Origin: Streptomyces sioyaensis
Lineage (GTDB): Bacteria; Actinomycetota; Actinomycetes; Streptomycetales; Streptomycetaceae
DNA: 64,000 bases
Assembly (NCBI RefSeq): GCF_004122735.1
Contig: NZ_SDIF01000017.1
Coordinates: 35,460 to 99,459 of the forward strand
Direction: 5' to 3'
Both the position numbers and the translations under genes were made by a program. Under the pieces are notes generated by a model that made no database searches, was not told where the DNA came from, and saw only the letters and a list, made by a program, of their open reading frames with translations. This document shows, one piece after another, positions 53,284 through 63,641 of the stretch. Each line of letters begins with the position of its first letter. The first letter of the stretch is position 1.

Positions 53284-54231
53284 ATGTCAGAGGTCCTCAC
53301 GGCGCCCCTCGTCGTGGAATTCCCCTTCACCCGCTCGCTCGGCCCCGTCCTGAGCGCCTTCCTCACCGGACTGCGCGAGCGCACCGTCCTCGGCGTGCGG
53401 GCGAGCGACGGGCGGGTGGTGGTCCCGCCGACCGAATACGACCCGGTGACCGCCGAGGAGATGCGTGAGCTGGTCGAGGTCGGCAGCAGCGGCACCGTCA
53501 CCACCTGGGCCTGGAACCCCTCCCCGCGCCGCGGCCAGCCGCTGGCCACCCCCTTCGCCTGGGTCCTGGTCCGGCTCGACGGCGCCGACACCGCACTCCT
53601 GCACGCCCTGGACGCCGCCGGCCCCGACGCCGTACGCACCGGGATGCGGGTGCGCGTCCGCTGGGCCGCCGAACGCACCGGCGCGATCACCGACATCGCC
53701 TGCTTCGAACCGGACGACGGCCCCGCCGGCGACGGCCGGCCGGCCGGGCACCGCGGGGAGTTCGCGGACCCCGTCACCACCCTCACCGCCCCCGCCCGGC
53801 TCGACTACACCTACGCGCCCGGCCGCGCCCAGTCCCGCTACCTCCAGGCGCTCGCCGGCCACCGGACCGTCGGCGAACGCTGCCCCTCCTGCCACAAGGT
53901 CTACGTCCCGCCCCGCGGCGCCTGCCCCACCTGCGGCGTCGCCACCGGCACCCAGGTCGAGGTCGGCCCCCGCGGCACCGTCACCACCTTCTGCATCGTC
54001 AACATCAAGGCCAAGAACCTGGACATCGAGGTCCCCTACGTCTACGCCCACATCGCCCTGGACGGCGCCGACCTGGCCCTGCACGCCCGCATCGGTGGCA
54101 TCCCGTACGACCAGGTCCGCATGGGCCTGCGGGTGGAGCCCGTATGGACCGAGGGCGGCCGCTTCCCCGACCACTACCGCCCCACCGGCGAACCCGATGC
54201 CGACTACGACAGCTACAAGGAGCTGATCTGA
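53284..54231 (+). CDS. DUF35 OB-fold protein, thiolase partner
   Basis: A 315-residue acyl-CoA-associated protein with two OB-fold (DUF35) domains. The first (~1-140) has PTEYDPVTAEEM but lacks the zinc ribbon; the second (~175-300) has the four-Cys zinc ribbon GERCPSCHKVYVPPRGACPTCG followed by VGPRGTVTTFCIVN. In steroid side-chain breakdown the DUF35 part of ChsH2 binds the thiolase-like aldolase Ltp2; the Rv3521-Ltp4-Ltp3 arrangement in M. tuberculosis has the same gene order. ATG at 53284 with AAGGAG eight bases upstream. The stop overlaps the next start (TGATG). Confidence 0.87.
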   Translation: MSEVLTAPLVVEFPFTRSLGPVLSAFLTGLRERTVLGVRASDGRVVVPPTEYDPVTAEEMRELVEVGSSGTVTTWAWNPSPRRGQPLATPFAWVLVRLDGADTALLHALDAAGPDAVRTGMRVRVRWAAERTGAITDIACFEPDDGPAGDGRPAGHRGEFADPVTTLTAPARLDYTYAPGRAQSRYLQALAGHRTVGERCPSCHKVYVPPRGACPTCGVATGTQVEVGPRGTVTTFCIVNIKAKNLDIEVPYVYAHIALDGADLALHARIGGIPYDQVRMGLRVEPVWTEGGRFPDHYRPTGEPDADYDSYKELI

Positions 54232-55279
54232 TGCGCGAGGTCGCCGTCGTCGCCTTCGGGCAGAGCGTGCACGTCCGCGACAGCGCGGAGACCTCCGAGG
54301 TCGAGATGCTGATGCCGGTGCTCCACGACGTCCTGGCACAGACCGGCCTGGCGGCCCGGGACATCGACTTCACCTGCTCCGGCTCCTGCGACTACCTCGC
54401 CGGCCGCGCCTTCTCCTTCACCATGGCCCTGGACGGCGTCGGCGCCTGGCCGCCGGTCTCGGAATCCCATGTCGAGATGGACGGCGCCTGGGCGCTGTAC
54501 GAGGCCTGGGTGAAGATCCTCACCGGCGAGGCGGACACCGCGCTGGTCTACGCGTACGGCAAGTCCTCGCCCGGCGATCTCCGCGAGGTCCTCACCCGCC
54601 AGCTCGACCCCTATTACGTCGCCCCGCTGTGGCCCGACTCCGTCGCGCTCGCCGCCCTCCAGGCCCAGGCGCTGATCGACGCCGGGCTGACCGACGAGCG
54701 GGCGCTGGCCGGTATCGCCGCCCGCAGTCGTACGGCCGCCGAGTCCAACCCCCACGCCCAGCTGCGCGGCGCCGTACCCGCCGGAGAGCCCCTCGTCGCC
54801 CCGCTGCGGACCGGCGACTGCCCGCCCATCGGCGACGGCGCCGCCGCCGTCGTCCTCGCCGCCGGCGACACCGCCCGCCGGCTGACCGCCCGCCCCGCCT
54901 GGATCCGCGGCCTCGACCACCGCATCGAGGCACACAGCCTGGGGGTGCGCGACCTCACCGACTCCCCGTCCACCCGGCTCGCCGCCGAGCGCGCCGGCGC
55001 CTTCGAACTCCCCGTCGACACTGCCGAGTTGCACGCCCCGTTCACCTCCCAGGAAGTCGTGCTGCGCCGCGCCCTGGGCCTCGACGCGGCGGACGGCACG
55101 GTCCGCATCAACCCCTCGGGCGGCGCGCTGGCCGCCAACCCCGTCATGGCCACCGGCCTGATCCGGATCGGCGAGGCCGCCGCCCGTATCCACCGGGGCG
55201 CATCCGACCGCGCCCTCGCGCACGCCACCTCGGGGCCGTGCCTGCAGCAGAATCTGGTCGCCGTCCTGGAGGGTGAGTG

Positions 55280-55280
<1 letters not shown>
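54231..55280 (+). CDS. SCP-x/Ltp-type thiolase (first of two)
   Basis: A 349-residue thiolase-fold protein of the lipid-transfer (Ltp/SCP-x) branch. Seen: VAVVAFGQSVHVRDSAETSE, DYLAGRAFSF, ESHVEMDGAWALYEAW, GDCPPIGDGAAAVVLA, HAPFTSQEVVLRRALGL, INPSGGALAANPVMATG and SGPCLQQNLVAVLEG. The usual nucleophilic Cys of thiolases is not seen at the expected helix start (ESHVEMDG instead), which fits the Ltp2-type retro-aldolases that do not use it. TGATG overlap with DUF35 on the left and with the next thiolase on the right means tight coupling. Confidence 0.85.
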
Positions 55281-56446
<1,166 letters not shown>

Positions 56447-56583
56447 CACCCCCGGGCAGGCGCGCACCGGACCGGTGCGCCCCTCCCCGGACCACCACCC
56501 CACCGCCGCGCCACGTCCCCTGTCCGTCCCCGGACGCACTGGCTAGGCTGACCGCGGACGACGAACCGGGAGGAGCGGGAATC

Positions 56584-56823
56584 GTGGCCGACAGCATCAC
56601 CGAGCAGCGGCTCGCGGGCGGGCCCAGGCCCGACCTCGACCTTGCGCAGGCCGAGTGGCAGTCGAGCACCCAGGGCGTGGGCGACGTACAGATCGCCTTC
56701 GTCGAGGGCTATATCGCGATGCGCAACCGCCGCAGTCCGGAGATCCCGGCACTGATCTTCACCCCCGCCGAGTGGCGCGCCTTCGTCGTCGACGCCCGCG
56801 AGGGTGCATTCGATCTGACCTGA
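56584..56823 (+). CDS. DUF397 protein
   Basis: A 79-residue protein with the DUF397 pattern: LDLAQAEWQSSTQGVGDVQIAFVEGYIAMRNRRSPEIPALIFTPAEWRAFVVDAREGAFD. DUF397 proteins usually sit next to a helix-turn-helix regulator (DUF5753 type) and ATP-binding anti-sigma factors in Streptomyces; neither partner is adjacent here, so it is a solitary copy. GTG start with GGGAGGAG ten bases upstream. Confidence 0.88.
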   Translation: MADSITEQRLAGGPRPDLDLAQAEWQSSTQGVGDVQIAFVEGYIAMRNRRSPEIPALIFTPAEWRAFVVDAREGAFDLT

Positions 56824-56894
56824 TCCGGCGTGACCTGACCCTGGTCAGACCCGGTCTGACCTGGCCTGGCGCTGTCGTGAAGCGTGCCCCTGCG

Positions 56895-56941
56895 CAAGCG
56901 GGACCGCTGGCAGCCCTGCTCAAGCGGGACCGCTGGCAGCC
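56895..56941. repeat. 21-bp direct repeat
   Basis: Two identical copies of CAAGCGGGACCGCTGGCAGC plus one C (56895-56915 and 56921-56941) with five bases between them, just before the stop codon of the convergent aldo/keto reductase gene. Function unknown; probably a recent local duplication. Confidence 0.85.
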
Positions 56942-56945
56942 CGCA

Positions 56946-57845
56946 TCAGGGCGCAGCGCAGTCGATCGAATCGAGAAGTGCGACCTCTTCCTCCGCCAGA
57001 TCGAGGGCGCCTGCCGCCAGGTTGTCGATCAGGTGGTCCGGGTTGCCCGTTCCCGGGATGGCCAGGACGTGCGTGCCCTGCCGCAGCGTCCAGGCCAGGC
57101 GTACCTGCGACGGCGACACCCCGTGCGCACGGGCGACGGTGCGGACCTGGGCGTGCTCGGCGCGGACGGCGCCTGCCTCGCGCCCCTCACCGGCAATGGA
57201 GAAGAAGGGCACGAACGCGATGCCGTGTGCGGCGCATGCCCGGAGCATCTCTCCGCCGGCCCGCGCGTCGACGCCGTAGCGGTTCTGTACGCAGACCACG
57301 GGGGCGATCGCCTGGGCTTGGGCCAGGTGGGCGGGGCGGGCCTGGGAGATGCCGAGGTGGCGGATGAGTCCGGCCGCACGCAGCTCGGCGAGCGCCCCGA
57401 AGTCCTCGCTGATCGAATCCTGGCCCATGACACGCAGGTTGACCACGTCGAGGTGGTCGCGGCCGAGCTGGCGCAGGTTCTCCTCGACCTGTCCGCGCAG
57501 CTGGTTGGGCCGCGCCCGGGAGGTCCACTCGCCGGACGCGTCCCGTGCGGGGCCGACCTTGGTGGCGATGACCAGGTCGTCCGGGTACGGGGCCAGCGCC
57601 GAGTTGATCAGCTCGTTGGCGGAGCGCAGCCGGGAGAAGTAGAACGCCGCGGTATCGAGGTGATTGACGCCGAGGTCGACCGCCCGGCGCAGGACATCGA
57701 TCGACTGGCCGCGGTCCCGCGGGGTGCCCTGGTGGAAGGCGGCGCTGCCGGTCAGGCGCATGGCGCCGAAACCGATCCGGTTGACCGTGCGGTCTCCGAG
57801 CACCCAGGTACCTGCGGCTCCCGCACGGACCGTCTCGCACGTCAT
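56946..57845 (-). CDS. Aldo/keto reductase
   Basis: A 299-residue NADPH-dependent TIM-barrel reductase. Catalytic tetrad region: GVNHLDTAAFYFS (Asp, Tyr), VIATKVGP (Lys), with the usual His position in the strand after (LDVVNLRVMG, where His is not seen: it reads N-L-R). NADPH-binding end: PSQVRLAWTLRQGTHVLAIPGTGN. The missing His could weaken carbonyl reduction. ATG 57845 follows GGTGGAG; a second start at 57854 has its own GAGGAG because the ribosome-site sequence is duplicated. Monocistronic. Confidence 0.85.
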   Translation of the reverse strand: MTCETVRAGAAGTWVLGDRTVNRIGFGAMRLTGSAAFHQGTPRDRGQSIDVLRRAVDLGVNHLDTAAFYFSRLRSANELINSALAPYPDDLVIATKVGPARDASGEWTSRARPNQLRGQVEENLRQLGRDHLDVVNLRVMGQDSISEDFGALAELRAAGLIRHLGISQARPAHLAQAQAIAPVVCVQNRYGVDARAGGEMLRACAAHGIAFVPFFSIAGEGREAGAVRAEHAQVRTVARAHGVSPSQVRLAWTLRQGTHVLAIPGTGNPDHLIDNLAAGALDLAEEEVALLDSIDCAAP

Positions 57846-57878
57846 CTCCACCATCAGCTCCTCATCTCCACCATCAGC
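57842..57878. repeat. 17-bp duplication of the start/ribosome-site region
   Basis: TCATCTCCACCATCAGC at 57842-57858 is repeated exactly at 57862-57878 (20-base step). On the minus strand this gives the aldo/keto reductase gene two copies of a GGTGGAGATGA ribosome site/start block. Confidence 0.9.
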
Positions 57879-58114
57879 CTTTTCGGAAGTCCTCGCCCTT
57901 TTGCTGGTCGGGGGCGCGGCAGACGTGGAGTATGCCCAGGTGAGAGCGGTGACGAGAAGGCAACTGGTGGCGGAGGAATGTCACAGCGAAACCGGGAATC
58001 CGTGCACGGCTCACCACGTTCTTACTGGTGACGCGTTTCCGTACCGCCACGGGCCCAGGACTGGGACCATGGAGCCTGCATCTTCTGACACGTGTGCAGC
58101 GGGGGAGGACGGCA

Positions 58115-59134
58115 ATGACTGCAGGAGCGTCAGCGGCCGCGGGGCCGGATGACGAGGGGCGCGATCCGGAATCACGTCAGTTGAATGATGCCGACGGCGC
58201 AGGTGAATTAGGCAACGCGGCTGCAGTATCTCCCGCAGCAGCAGCTGACCATGAGGAACCGTCACCGGATGTGGGCGGGACCGCCGGGGCTGACGGGGCT
58301 GCCACGAACACCATCACAGCGCCTCGGGACGATGAGGAATCGTCCCCCCGACCCACCCTGGGCCGGCGCTTTCGGCGGTGGCTGGGCACGGTGCCGGGGC
58401 TGGCCGCATCCACGGTGGTCACGACGGCTTGCGCGGCAGCCACGACCGCTGCCTTCACCGGCGGGGTCCATCTGTGGTCGGCGCCGGCGTCGGTCTCCAC
58501 CACCGTGGAGACCGACCCCTTGCGCATCGACGCCGAAAGGAATCTCGTACAGCTCATTCCCGCCGACCGATTCGATCGCACGAGACCTGACAAAGGGTGC
58601 GCCGGATTCTGGGACTGGGCACGCAAACGGGGCGCGGTGGACGACGGAAGCACCATGCTCCAACTCACCGTGACCAACAGCGGGTCCAATGCGGCACTGA
58701 TCACCGGAATGCGGGCCGAGGTGCTCTCCCGGAGCCCTGTTTCCCACATGGTCGAGGCCACGTGTCCGACACAGGGCGAAGCCCAGGTGTACGCCGTGGA
58801 CCTGAATCTCGACGAACCGCAGCCGGTCGGCGTCTATCAAAAGAAGGGAAAGCATCATCCGCTGGACTTCACCGTCGCGGCAGGGGAGTTGGAAACCTTT
58901 CTGGTGACGGCCGACATCACGCACGGCGCATCGAGGTGGAAACTCGCTGTCGATGTGGTGGAGGACGGTCACAAGCGAACTCTCGTGGTGGACAACGACG
59001 GCAAACCCTTCGCTACCGCGGCACGCCCCAAGGGAATTGAGTCCTGGACGCTGGATCCGCACGCCAACGGCGACTGGCACGCAGCGGGGCACGTGGAAGG
59101 CGCCTCGGGCCGTCCGCAGGGCCGGACATCGTGA
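58115..59134 (+). CDS. Unrecognised single-pass membrane protein (gene 1 of a coupled pair)
   Basis: A 339-residue protein that I do not recognise. Residues 1-90 are acidic and disordered (EEPSPDVGG type), followed by RRFRRWLG and one transmembrane helix (~97-120, LAASTVVTTACAAATTAAFT). The outer ~215 residues are beta-rich with two cysteines (KGCAGFWDWARKRG, VEATCPTQGEAQ) and a pattern (MLQLTVTNSGSNAALITGM) like an Ig/beta-sandwich domain. The ATG follows GGAGG six bases upstream. Codons are visibly less GC-rich than in most neighbours. The stop overlaps the next gene start (GTGA), so the two proteins are made together. Confidence 0.7.
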   Translation: MTAGASAAAGPDDEGRDPESRQLNDADGAGELGNAAAVSPAAAADHEEPSPDVGGTAGADGAATNTITAPRDDEESSPRPTLGRRFRRWLGTVPGLAASTVVTTACAAATTAAFTGGVHLWSAPASVSTTVETDPLRIDAERNLVQLIPADRFDRTRPDKGCAGFWDWARKRGAVDDGSTMLQLTVTNSGSNAALITGMRAEVLSRSPVSHMVEATCPTQGEAQVYAVDLNLDEPQPVGVYQKKGKHHPLDFTVAAGELETFLVTADITHGASRWKLAVDVVEDGHKRTLVVDNDGKPFATAARPKGIESWTLDPHANGDWHAAGHVEGASGRPQGRTS

Positions 59135-60354
59135 ACCGCCCATTGCGTTCCACATCGGCCCCCGGTCCCGGGCCGCAGGTCCGCAAGCAGGCGCTGAGCA
59201 GGCCGGCAATCATTGCCGTGCTGGCACTGGCGGCGACGGTCGGCATCCTCGTCGCCCTGGTGGCCTTCCCCGCGGAACCCGGCACGAGCCCCGGCGGTAC
59301 GGGAGATCCGGGAAATAGCTCTACGCACGTCATCGCTCCCCATCCCGCGCCGCTCCGCACGGTCGTAGCGGGACAGCCCGTCACACGGGTGGCCGCGGGC
59401 CTCCACTCGCTGGCCTACGGCACCAGATCCGGCGGGGTCTATGTCGAGACGGGCCGTACGGGATTACGGCGGATTGCCGTACTCACCCGGCCCGTGGAAG
59501 TTCTGTCCTTCGACTCCACCGGCCGCTGGCTTGCCGCTGCCGACACCGATATGCAGCTCGCCGTGGCAGACACCCGCAACCCCAAGGCTCCGGTCATCAG
59601 ACAGCGATTGCAGGTGGCGTCCCGCTATTACAGCGCTCTGCCTCCGAGGATGCTCGCCGTCGATACCACCGGTAGCCACGTCGCCGTGCAGACTGATTTG
59701 ATCGGCGTTTACAGTCTGCGGGACCACCGACCCCCGCGCTGGCTGGACTTCAGCAATCCCTGTGACTCCCCGGATGACCTCGCCTTTGTCAAAGGCGATC
59801 TCATCTCGGCAACTCAGGGTTGCGTCAACGTGTGGAATTCCTCCACTCTGCGACTGTATCGGCGGGCTTACCCGCCCACCACCGGCAGAGCGCGCATCGG
59901 TCACGGTCGCATCCTGTACGGCACCTTCAGCCACGTCTTTCTGCTGAACTACCGCGCGACCGACCCGCTGCCCCACCCGCCCGTCCCGGGCCCCGAAAAC
60001 CCCAAGCCCGAACTGGGCCGTGTCATCGCCGACAAGACCATCAGCCGTCGGCGAAGTCCGGTACAGCCCCTCGCTGACGACGGCCGGATCGCTGCCGCCG
60101 CACAGGATTTCCGCCTGACATTCTGGGACACCGCTTCCCACCGAATCCTGGGCCACACCCCGCTGCCCGTCCCGCCGTCGTGCGCAGCGGACAAAAAGCT
60201 GGCCACCGCGCAGTTCTACTCCTCCCTCTCACCGGACGACAAGACATTGACGGTCACCGCCGTTTGTGGTCCGGCACGCACTGGACTGGCCTCTGAAGAA
60301 GAACAACGCCGCACCACCTACCACCACTGGGAAATCGCCTATCCGAAGCCGTAA
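59131..60354 (+). CDS. Unrecognised membrane-anchored beta-propeller-like protein (gene 2 of a coupled pair)
   Basis: A 407-residue protein with a short basic N-terminus, one membrane helix (~25-46, PAIIAVLALAATVGILVALV) and a ~350-residue exported domain with repeated WD40/PQQ-like strands (LSFDSTGRWLAAADTDMQLA, MLAVDTTGSHVAVQTDLIGV, CVNVWNSSTLRLYRRA, AAAAQDFRLTFWDTASHR, FYSSLSPDDKTLTV). This suggests a seven-bladed propeller for protein or ligand binding. No enzyme motif is seen. GTG start overlaps the upstream stop by four bases. Lower GC like gene 1, so the pair may have been acquired together. Confidence 0.65.
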   Translation: MNRPLRSTSAPGPGPQVRKQALSRPAIIAVLALAATVGILVALVAFPAEPGTSPGGTGDPGNSSTHVIAPHPAPLRTVVAGQPVTRVAAGLHSLAYGTRSGGVYVETGRTGLRRIAVLTRPVEVLSFDSTGRWLAAADTDMQLAVADTRNPKAPVIRQRLQVASRYYSALPPRMLAVDTTGSHVAVQTDLIGVYSLRDHRPPRWLDFSNPCDSPDDLAFVKGDLISATQGCVNVWNSSTLRLYRRAYPPTTGRARIGHGRILYGTFSHVFLLNYRATDPLPHPPVPGPENPKPELGRVIADKTISRRRSPVQPLADDGRIAAAAQDFRLTFWDTASHRILGHTPLPVPPSCAADKKLATAQFYSSLSPDDKTLTVTAVCGPARTGLASEEEQRRTTYHHWEIAYPKP

Positions 60355-60475
60355 TCGGCTCGGGAGCGGAGTGCGGCCTATCCGCTGCATCCAGCTTCAC
60401 CGTCCTCTCCTCTCTCCCACGCGCCCGCCACCCCGAGACGCCGCAGGCCCCGCGCCGCCCCGTAGGGTGGTCGGC

Positions 60476-60871
60476 ATGACCGGCGAACGTGATCTGAGGG
60501 CCCTGCTGAGCGGAATGCGTCCCGAGCTCAACGCAGGCCGCTATGTCTTCACCACCGTGCCCGGCGCGGTCCCCGAGGGGCTGACGCCGGTGGTCACCGT
60601 CACCGAGCCCGAGGGCCGCACCCTCGTCGTCCACCAGGAAGAGGCCGATCGGGCGGGCCTGACCTACGACTATGTCGCTGCCTGGATCACCCTGCGGGTG
60701 CACTCCGCACTGGACGCCGTCGGGCTCACCGCCGCCGTCGCCACCGCACTCGCCCAGGCCGGTTTCAGCTGCAATGTCGTCGCCGGTTTCCACCACGATC
60801 ACCTCTTTGTGCCGTATGCCGCGGCCGACGAGGCACTGCGTCGGCTCCGCGCACTGGCCGACCAGGCCTGA
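60476..60871 (+). CDS. ACT-domain protein (DUF2241/COG3602 type)
   Basis: A 131-residue cytosolic protein with a DUF2241 ACT_7-like half (MRPELNAGRYVFTTVPG, VVTVTEPEGRTLVVHQEEAD) and a second ACT-like half (AWITLRVHSALDAVGLTAAV, NVVAGFHHDHLFVPYAAADE). ACT domains bind amino acids; the target is unknown. ATG at 60476; ribosome site is weak (TAGGGTGGTCGGC). Confidence 0.8.
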   Translation: MTGERDLRALLSGMRPELNAGRYVFTTVPGAVPEGLTPVVTVTEPEGRTLVVHQEEADRAGLTYDYVAAWITLRVHSALDAVGLTAAVATALAQAGFSCNVVAGFHHDHLFVPYAAADEALRRLRALADQA

Positions 60872-60968
60872 CCAGCGGCTGTACGCCGGCCGGCGGCGCC
60901 GTACACGGGGCGTCGCCCACCCCCGACGTCGGCGCGGCGTGCCCGCCCGGGCCACGTACGATGGCGGC

Positions 60969-61469
60969 ATGTCCTTCCTCCGCCGCCGCAGCGCAGCCAC
61001 GCCCGCCGGGCCTGACTTCGACGTCCTCGCCATGGACCCCGGGGACTGGCCGGGCAATCTCGGAGCCGGGCTGCTGCCCGCGCCCGACGGCACCTGCCAG
61101 GGCGTCTTCCTCCGCTACGACCTGTTCGGCGGCCGCGGCCCCGCGATGATCATCGGCAATCTGCCGGAGGGCTCCCCGGCCCGCGAGCTGGCGGACGACC
61201 AGGTGCCCTTCGAGGTGGCCCAGCTGCTGGCGGCGCTCGGCAACGACGAGCCGGTGACGGTCGTCGAGAGCGAGGACACCCCCGTGATGCACGAGGACAA
61301 CCTGCTGATCGTCAAGCGCATCAAGTGCTCCGAGAGCCGGATCTCCTGCGCCCAGTTCGACCGCAGCGACGGTGTGCTGGTCACCATCGCCAGCTGGGAC
61401 CGGCCGATCACCGACGACCTCTACGCCCTGCTCAAGCCGCTGCCGGCGGAGCTCTTCCAGCAGGGCTGA
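60969..61469 (+). CDS. Conserved hypothetical protein
   Basis: A 166-residue soluble protein that I do not recognise as a named family. It has a basic start (MSFLRRRSAATP), an acidic body (DFDVLAMDPGDWPGNLGAGL, RYDLFGGRGPAMIIGNLPEG) and a compact C-terminal domain (NLLIVKRIKCSESRISCAQF). Codon usage and a clean frame over 500 bases support coding. Its stop is followed by a strong hairpin (61501-61535) shared with the convergent amidase gene. Confidence 0.65.
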   Translation: MSFLRRRSAATPAGPDFDVLAMDPGDWPGNLGAGLLPAPDGTCQGVFLRYDLFGGRGPAMIIGNLPEGSPARELADDQVPFEVAQLLAALGNDEPVTVVESEDTPVMHEDNLLIVKRIKCSESRISCAQFDRSDGVLVTIASWDRPITDDLYALLKPLPAELFQQG

Positions 61470-61500
61470 CCTCCCGGCGCAGCAACGGAGCGGACACGAT

Positions 61501-61535
61501 CGCGCCCGGTGGACGGAATCCGTCCACCGGGCGCG
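61501..61535. terminator. Bidirectional intrinsic terminator-like hairpin
   Basis: Arms CGCGCCCGGTGGACGG (61501-61516) and CCGTCCACCGGGCGCG (61520-61535) form a perfect 16-bp stem with a 3-base loop (aat), placed between two convergent genes. There is no T-run on either side, as is common for terminators in high-GC actinobacteria. Confidence 0.8.
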
Positions 61536-61586
61536 AGGCGTTTCACCCGACCGGTGCCCGGTCGTCGCCGCCCCGGGCGTACCGGC

Positions 61587-63578
61587 CTAGGACCCCGAGC
61601 GCCGCACCTCGACATCGGCCGCCCGCACATAGCCGACCCGGTGCCCGAGCTGGATCTCGTAGTAGACGTCCTCGCCGCGCACGATCGCGTGCTTGGACAC
61701 GTCGAAGGTCGGGGCGTAGAAGTAGTCGCCCCTGACCCGGCCCCCGACGGCGTACTCCTGGCCGGCGGCGAGCTTGTACGGCAGCGGGGAGACCGACTGG
61801 TACGGCACCCCGGCCGGATAGGCCTCCTTCTCCGGGTACGCGCGGCCGTAGACCGGGATCTCCGAGCGGCCCTCCTTCGGCGTCGCGATCAGCCCCTTGG
61901 CGTTCACCGCCACCCGGTGGCCGTGCGGATTGCGGAACCACGCCCGCTGCCCGAGGTACCAGATCGCCGTCCAGTCGCCGTCCCGGTCCGCCACCGCGAA
62001 CTGCTGGCCCGTCGTGGCGCGGGCACCGGTGTCGTTCACCCCGGTCGTCGAGTCACTGCCGTCCGGATGCAGCCCGATGTCCCTGACCAGGGGCGCGCTC
62101 TCGCTCGGCGCGGTGTACAGCCGGACCGCCGTGGAGCCGTGCGGCGCACAGGCGTCTCCGGGCTTCGCGCAGCCGGTGTACACGGGCTGGTTCCGGTCGT
62201 AGTCGGGGCGGATGGTGACCAGCCCGCCCCGCGCGCCCGCGGTGGCCCGGAACGGCTTGCCCAGCAGGGTGAAGTAGTGCGCCCAGTCCCAGTACGGCCC
62301 GGGGTCGGTGTGCATGCCCGGGATCGTGGCCGGGGTCGTGCCGGGCACGTTGTCGTGGCCCAGGATGTGCTGACGGTCGAGCGGTACGTCGTACTTGCGG
62401 CTCAGATACTTCACCAGACGGGCCGACGCGCGGTACATCGCCTCCGTGTACCAGGCGTCCGGTGCGGCGAGGAAGCCCTCGTGCTCGATGCCGACGGAGT
62501 GCGAGTTGATGTACCAGTTGCCCGCGTGCCAGGCGACGTCCTTGGTCGGCACATGCTGGGCGATCAGCCCGTCCGAGGAGCGGATCGTGTAGTTCCAGGA
62601 CACATAGGTGGGGTCTTTGATCAACTTCAGCGTGGTCTCCCACGACCCCTCGGTGTCATGGATGACGATGGCGCGCACCCGCTGGTCCTCGGGGCGGTCC
62701 GCCTTGTCGTGGTTGCCGTAGTCACCGTCGCCGAACTCCTCGTACGGCGCCGGCACCGACTCGCAGGCGACGGTCCACGGGCACTCCAGCTTGCGGGCGG
62801 CGCCCCGGTCGGACGGTGTGCCGAGTCGTTTCTGCTGCGCGGCATCGGGGGCCAGCCGCGGCGACGCGGCCAGCGTGACCCGCTGCCCCGCGTCGGTGGT
62901 GCGCGACTGGCCGCGGCGCATCACCTCGTACACCTCGTCCGCGAAGGCCCGGCCGGCGCGGGCATCGTCCTGGCCGCCGTAGCGCGCCACGGCGGTGTAC
63001 CACCGGGCCGGGTCACCGGACGCGGACCGCCCCAGCCTGTGCTGCTCCGCGGCGAGCAGCGCCGCCCCGCCGAGCACGTTCGCCGCGGGGTCGGTCCGCA
63101 GCTTCCCGGCCGGCAGCCCGGTCAGCTCGGCGGCCGTCGCCAAGGTACGCAGCCGGGCGGGGAGTTCGGCGGGCAGCGCTGCCCGCTTCGCCGGGGCGGC
63201 CGGCCTCGTGCGCGGCCGGGCGTCGTCGCCGCGGGCATCCTGGTCGCCCGTGCTGAACTCCGGCGTCCGGGCCAGGGCCGTGCGGGCGTCGGTCAGATGC
63301 ATCGGGCCGTAGCCCCCGGAGACGCTGGGCGCGCCGCCGTGGCCGTCCCAGCGGGACTCCAGGTAGGAGACGCCGAGCAGCACACTGCGCGGCACATGGA
63401 AGCGGGCGGCGGCATCCGTGAACGCCTGCTGGAGCCCGTCCGTCCGGGGCTGCCCGGCAGTGGCGGACGGCGTTCCCGAGAGCGGCAGCAGCAGGACCGC
63501 CGCCGCGACGGCGGTGACGGATCTGCGCAGGGCGGGGCGGTGGAATCTCTTCTCGTCTTCCGGAGCGGATCCTCGCAA
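61587..63578 (-). CDS. Secreted N-acetylmuramoyl-L-alanine amidase
   Basis: A large exported cell-wall hydrolase. Signal peptide near the N-terminus (RRSVTAVAAAVLLLPLSGT, cleavage near ATA). An N-terminal lysozyme-like part (FHVPRSVLLGVSYLESRWDG) contains a possible catalytic Glu. The amidase_2/PGRP domain (~330-480): VIHDTEGSWETTLKLI, SWNYTIRSSDGLIAQHV, DVAWHAGNWYINSHSVGIEHEG with catalytic Glu, and HTDPGPYWDWAHY with a zinc His. One or two SH3-like repeats end the protein (AVRLYTAPSESAPLVRDIGL). I start at TTG 63578 (GAGGAGG six bases upstream); a GTG at 63641 would add 21 residues with no ribosome site. Confidence 0.87.
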   Translation of the reverse strand: MRGSAPEDEKRFHRPALRRSVTAVAAAVLLLPLSGTPSATAGQPRTDGLQQAFTDAAARFHVPRSVLLGVSYLESRWDGHGGAPSVSGGYGPMHLTDARTALARTPEFSTGDQDARGDDARPRTRPAAPAKRAALPAELPARLRTLATAAELTGLPAGKLRTDPAANVLGGAALLAAEQHRLGRSASGDPARWYTAVARYGGQDDARAGRAFADEVYEVMRRGQSRTTDAGQRVTLAASPRLAPDAAQQKRLGTPSDRGAARKLECPWTVACESVPAPYEEFGDGDYGNHDKADRPEDQRVRAIVIHDTEGSWETTLKLIKDPTYVSWNYTIRSSDGLIAQHVPTKDVAWHAGNWYINSHSVGIEHEGFLAAPDAWYTEAMYRASARLVKYLSRKYDVPLDRQHILGHDNVPGTTPATIPGMHTDPGPYWDWAHYFTLLGKPFRATAGARGGLVTIRPDYDRNQPVYTGCAKPGDACAPHGSTAVRLYTAPSESAPLVRDIGLHPDGSDSTTGVNDTGARATTGQQFAVADRDGDWTAIWYLGQRAWFRNPHGHRVAVNAKGLIATPKEGRSEIPVYGRAYPEKEAYPAGVPYQSVSPLPYKLAAGQEYAVGGRVRGDYFYAPTFDVSKHAIVRGEDVYYEIQLGHRVGYVRAADVEVRRSGS

Positions 63579-63641
63579 AGCAACCTCCTCGAGCCGGCCC
63601 GAGCCGGGGCGGTGTGACGGTGGGTGCGCAAACGGCCGCAC

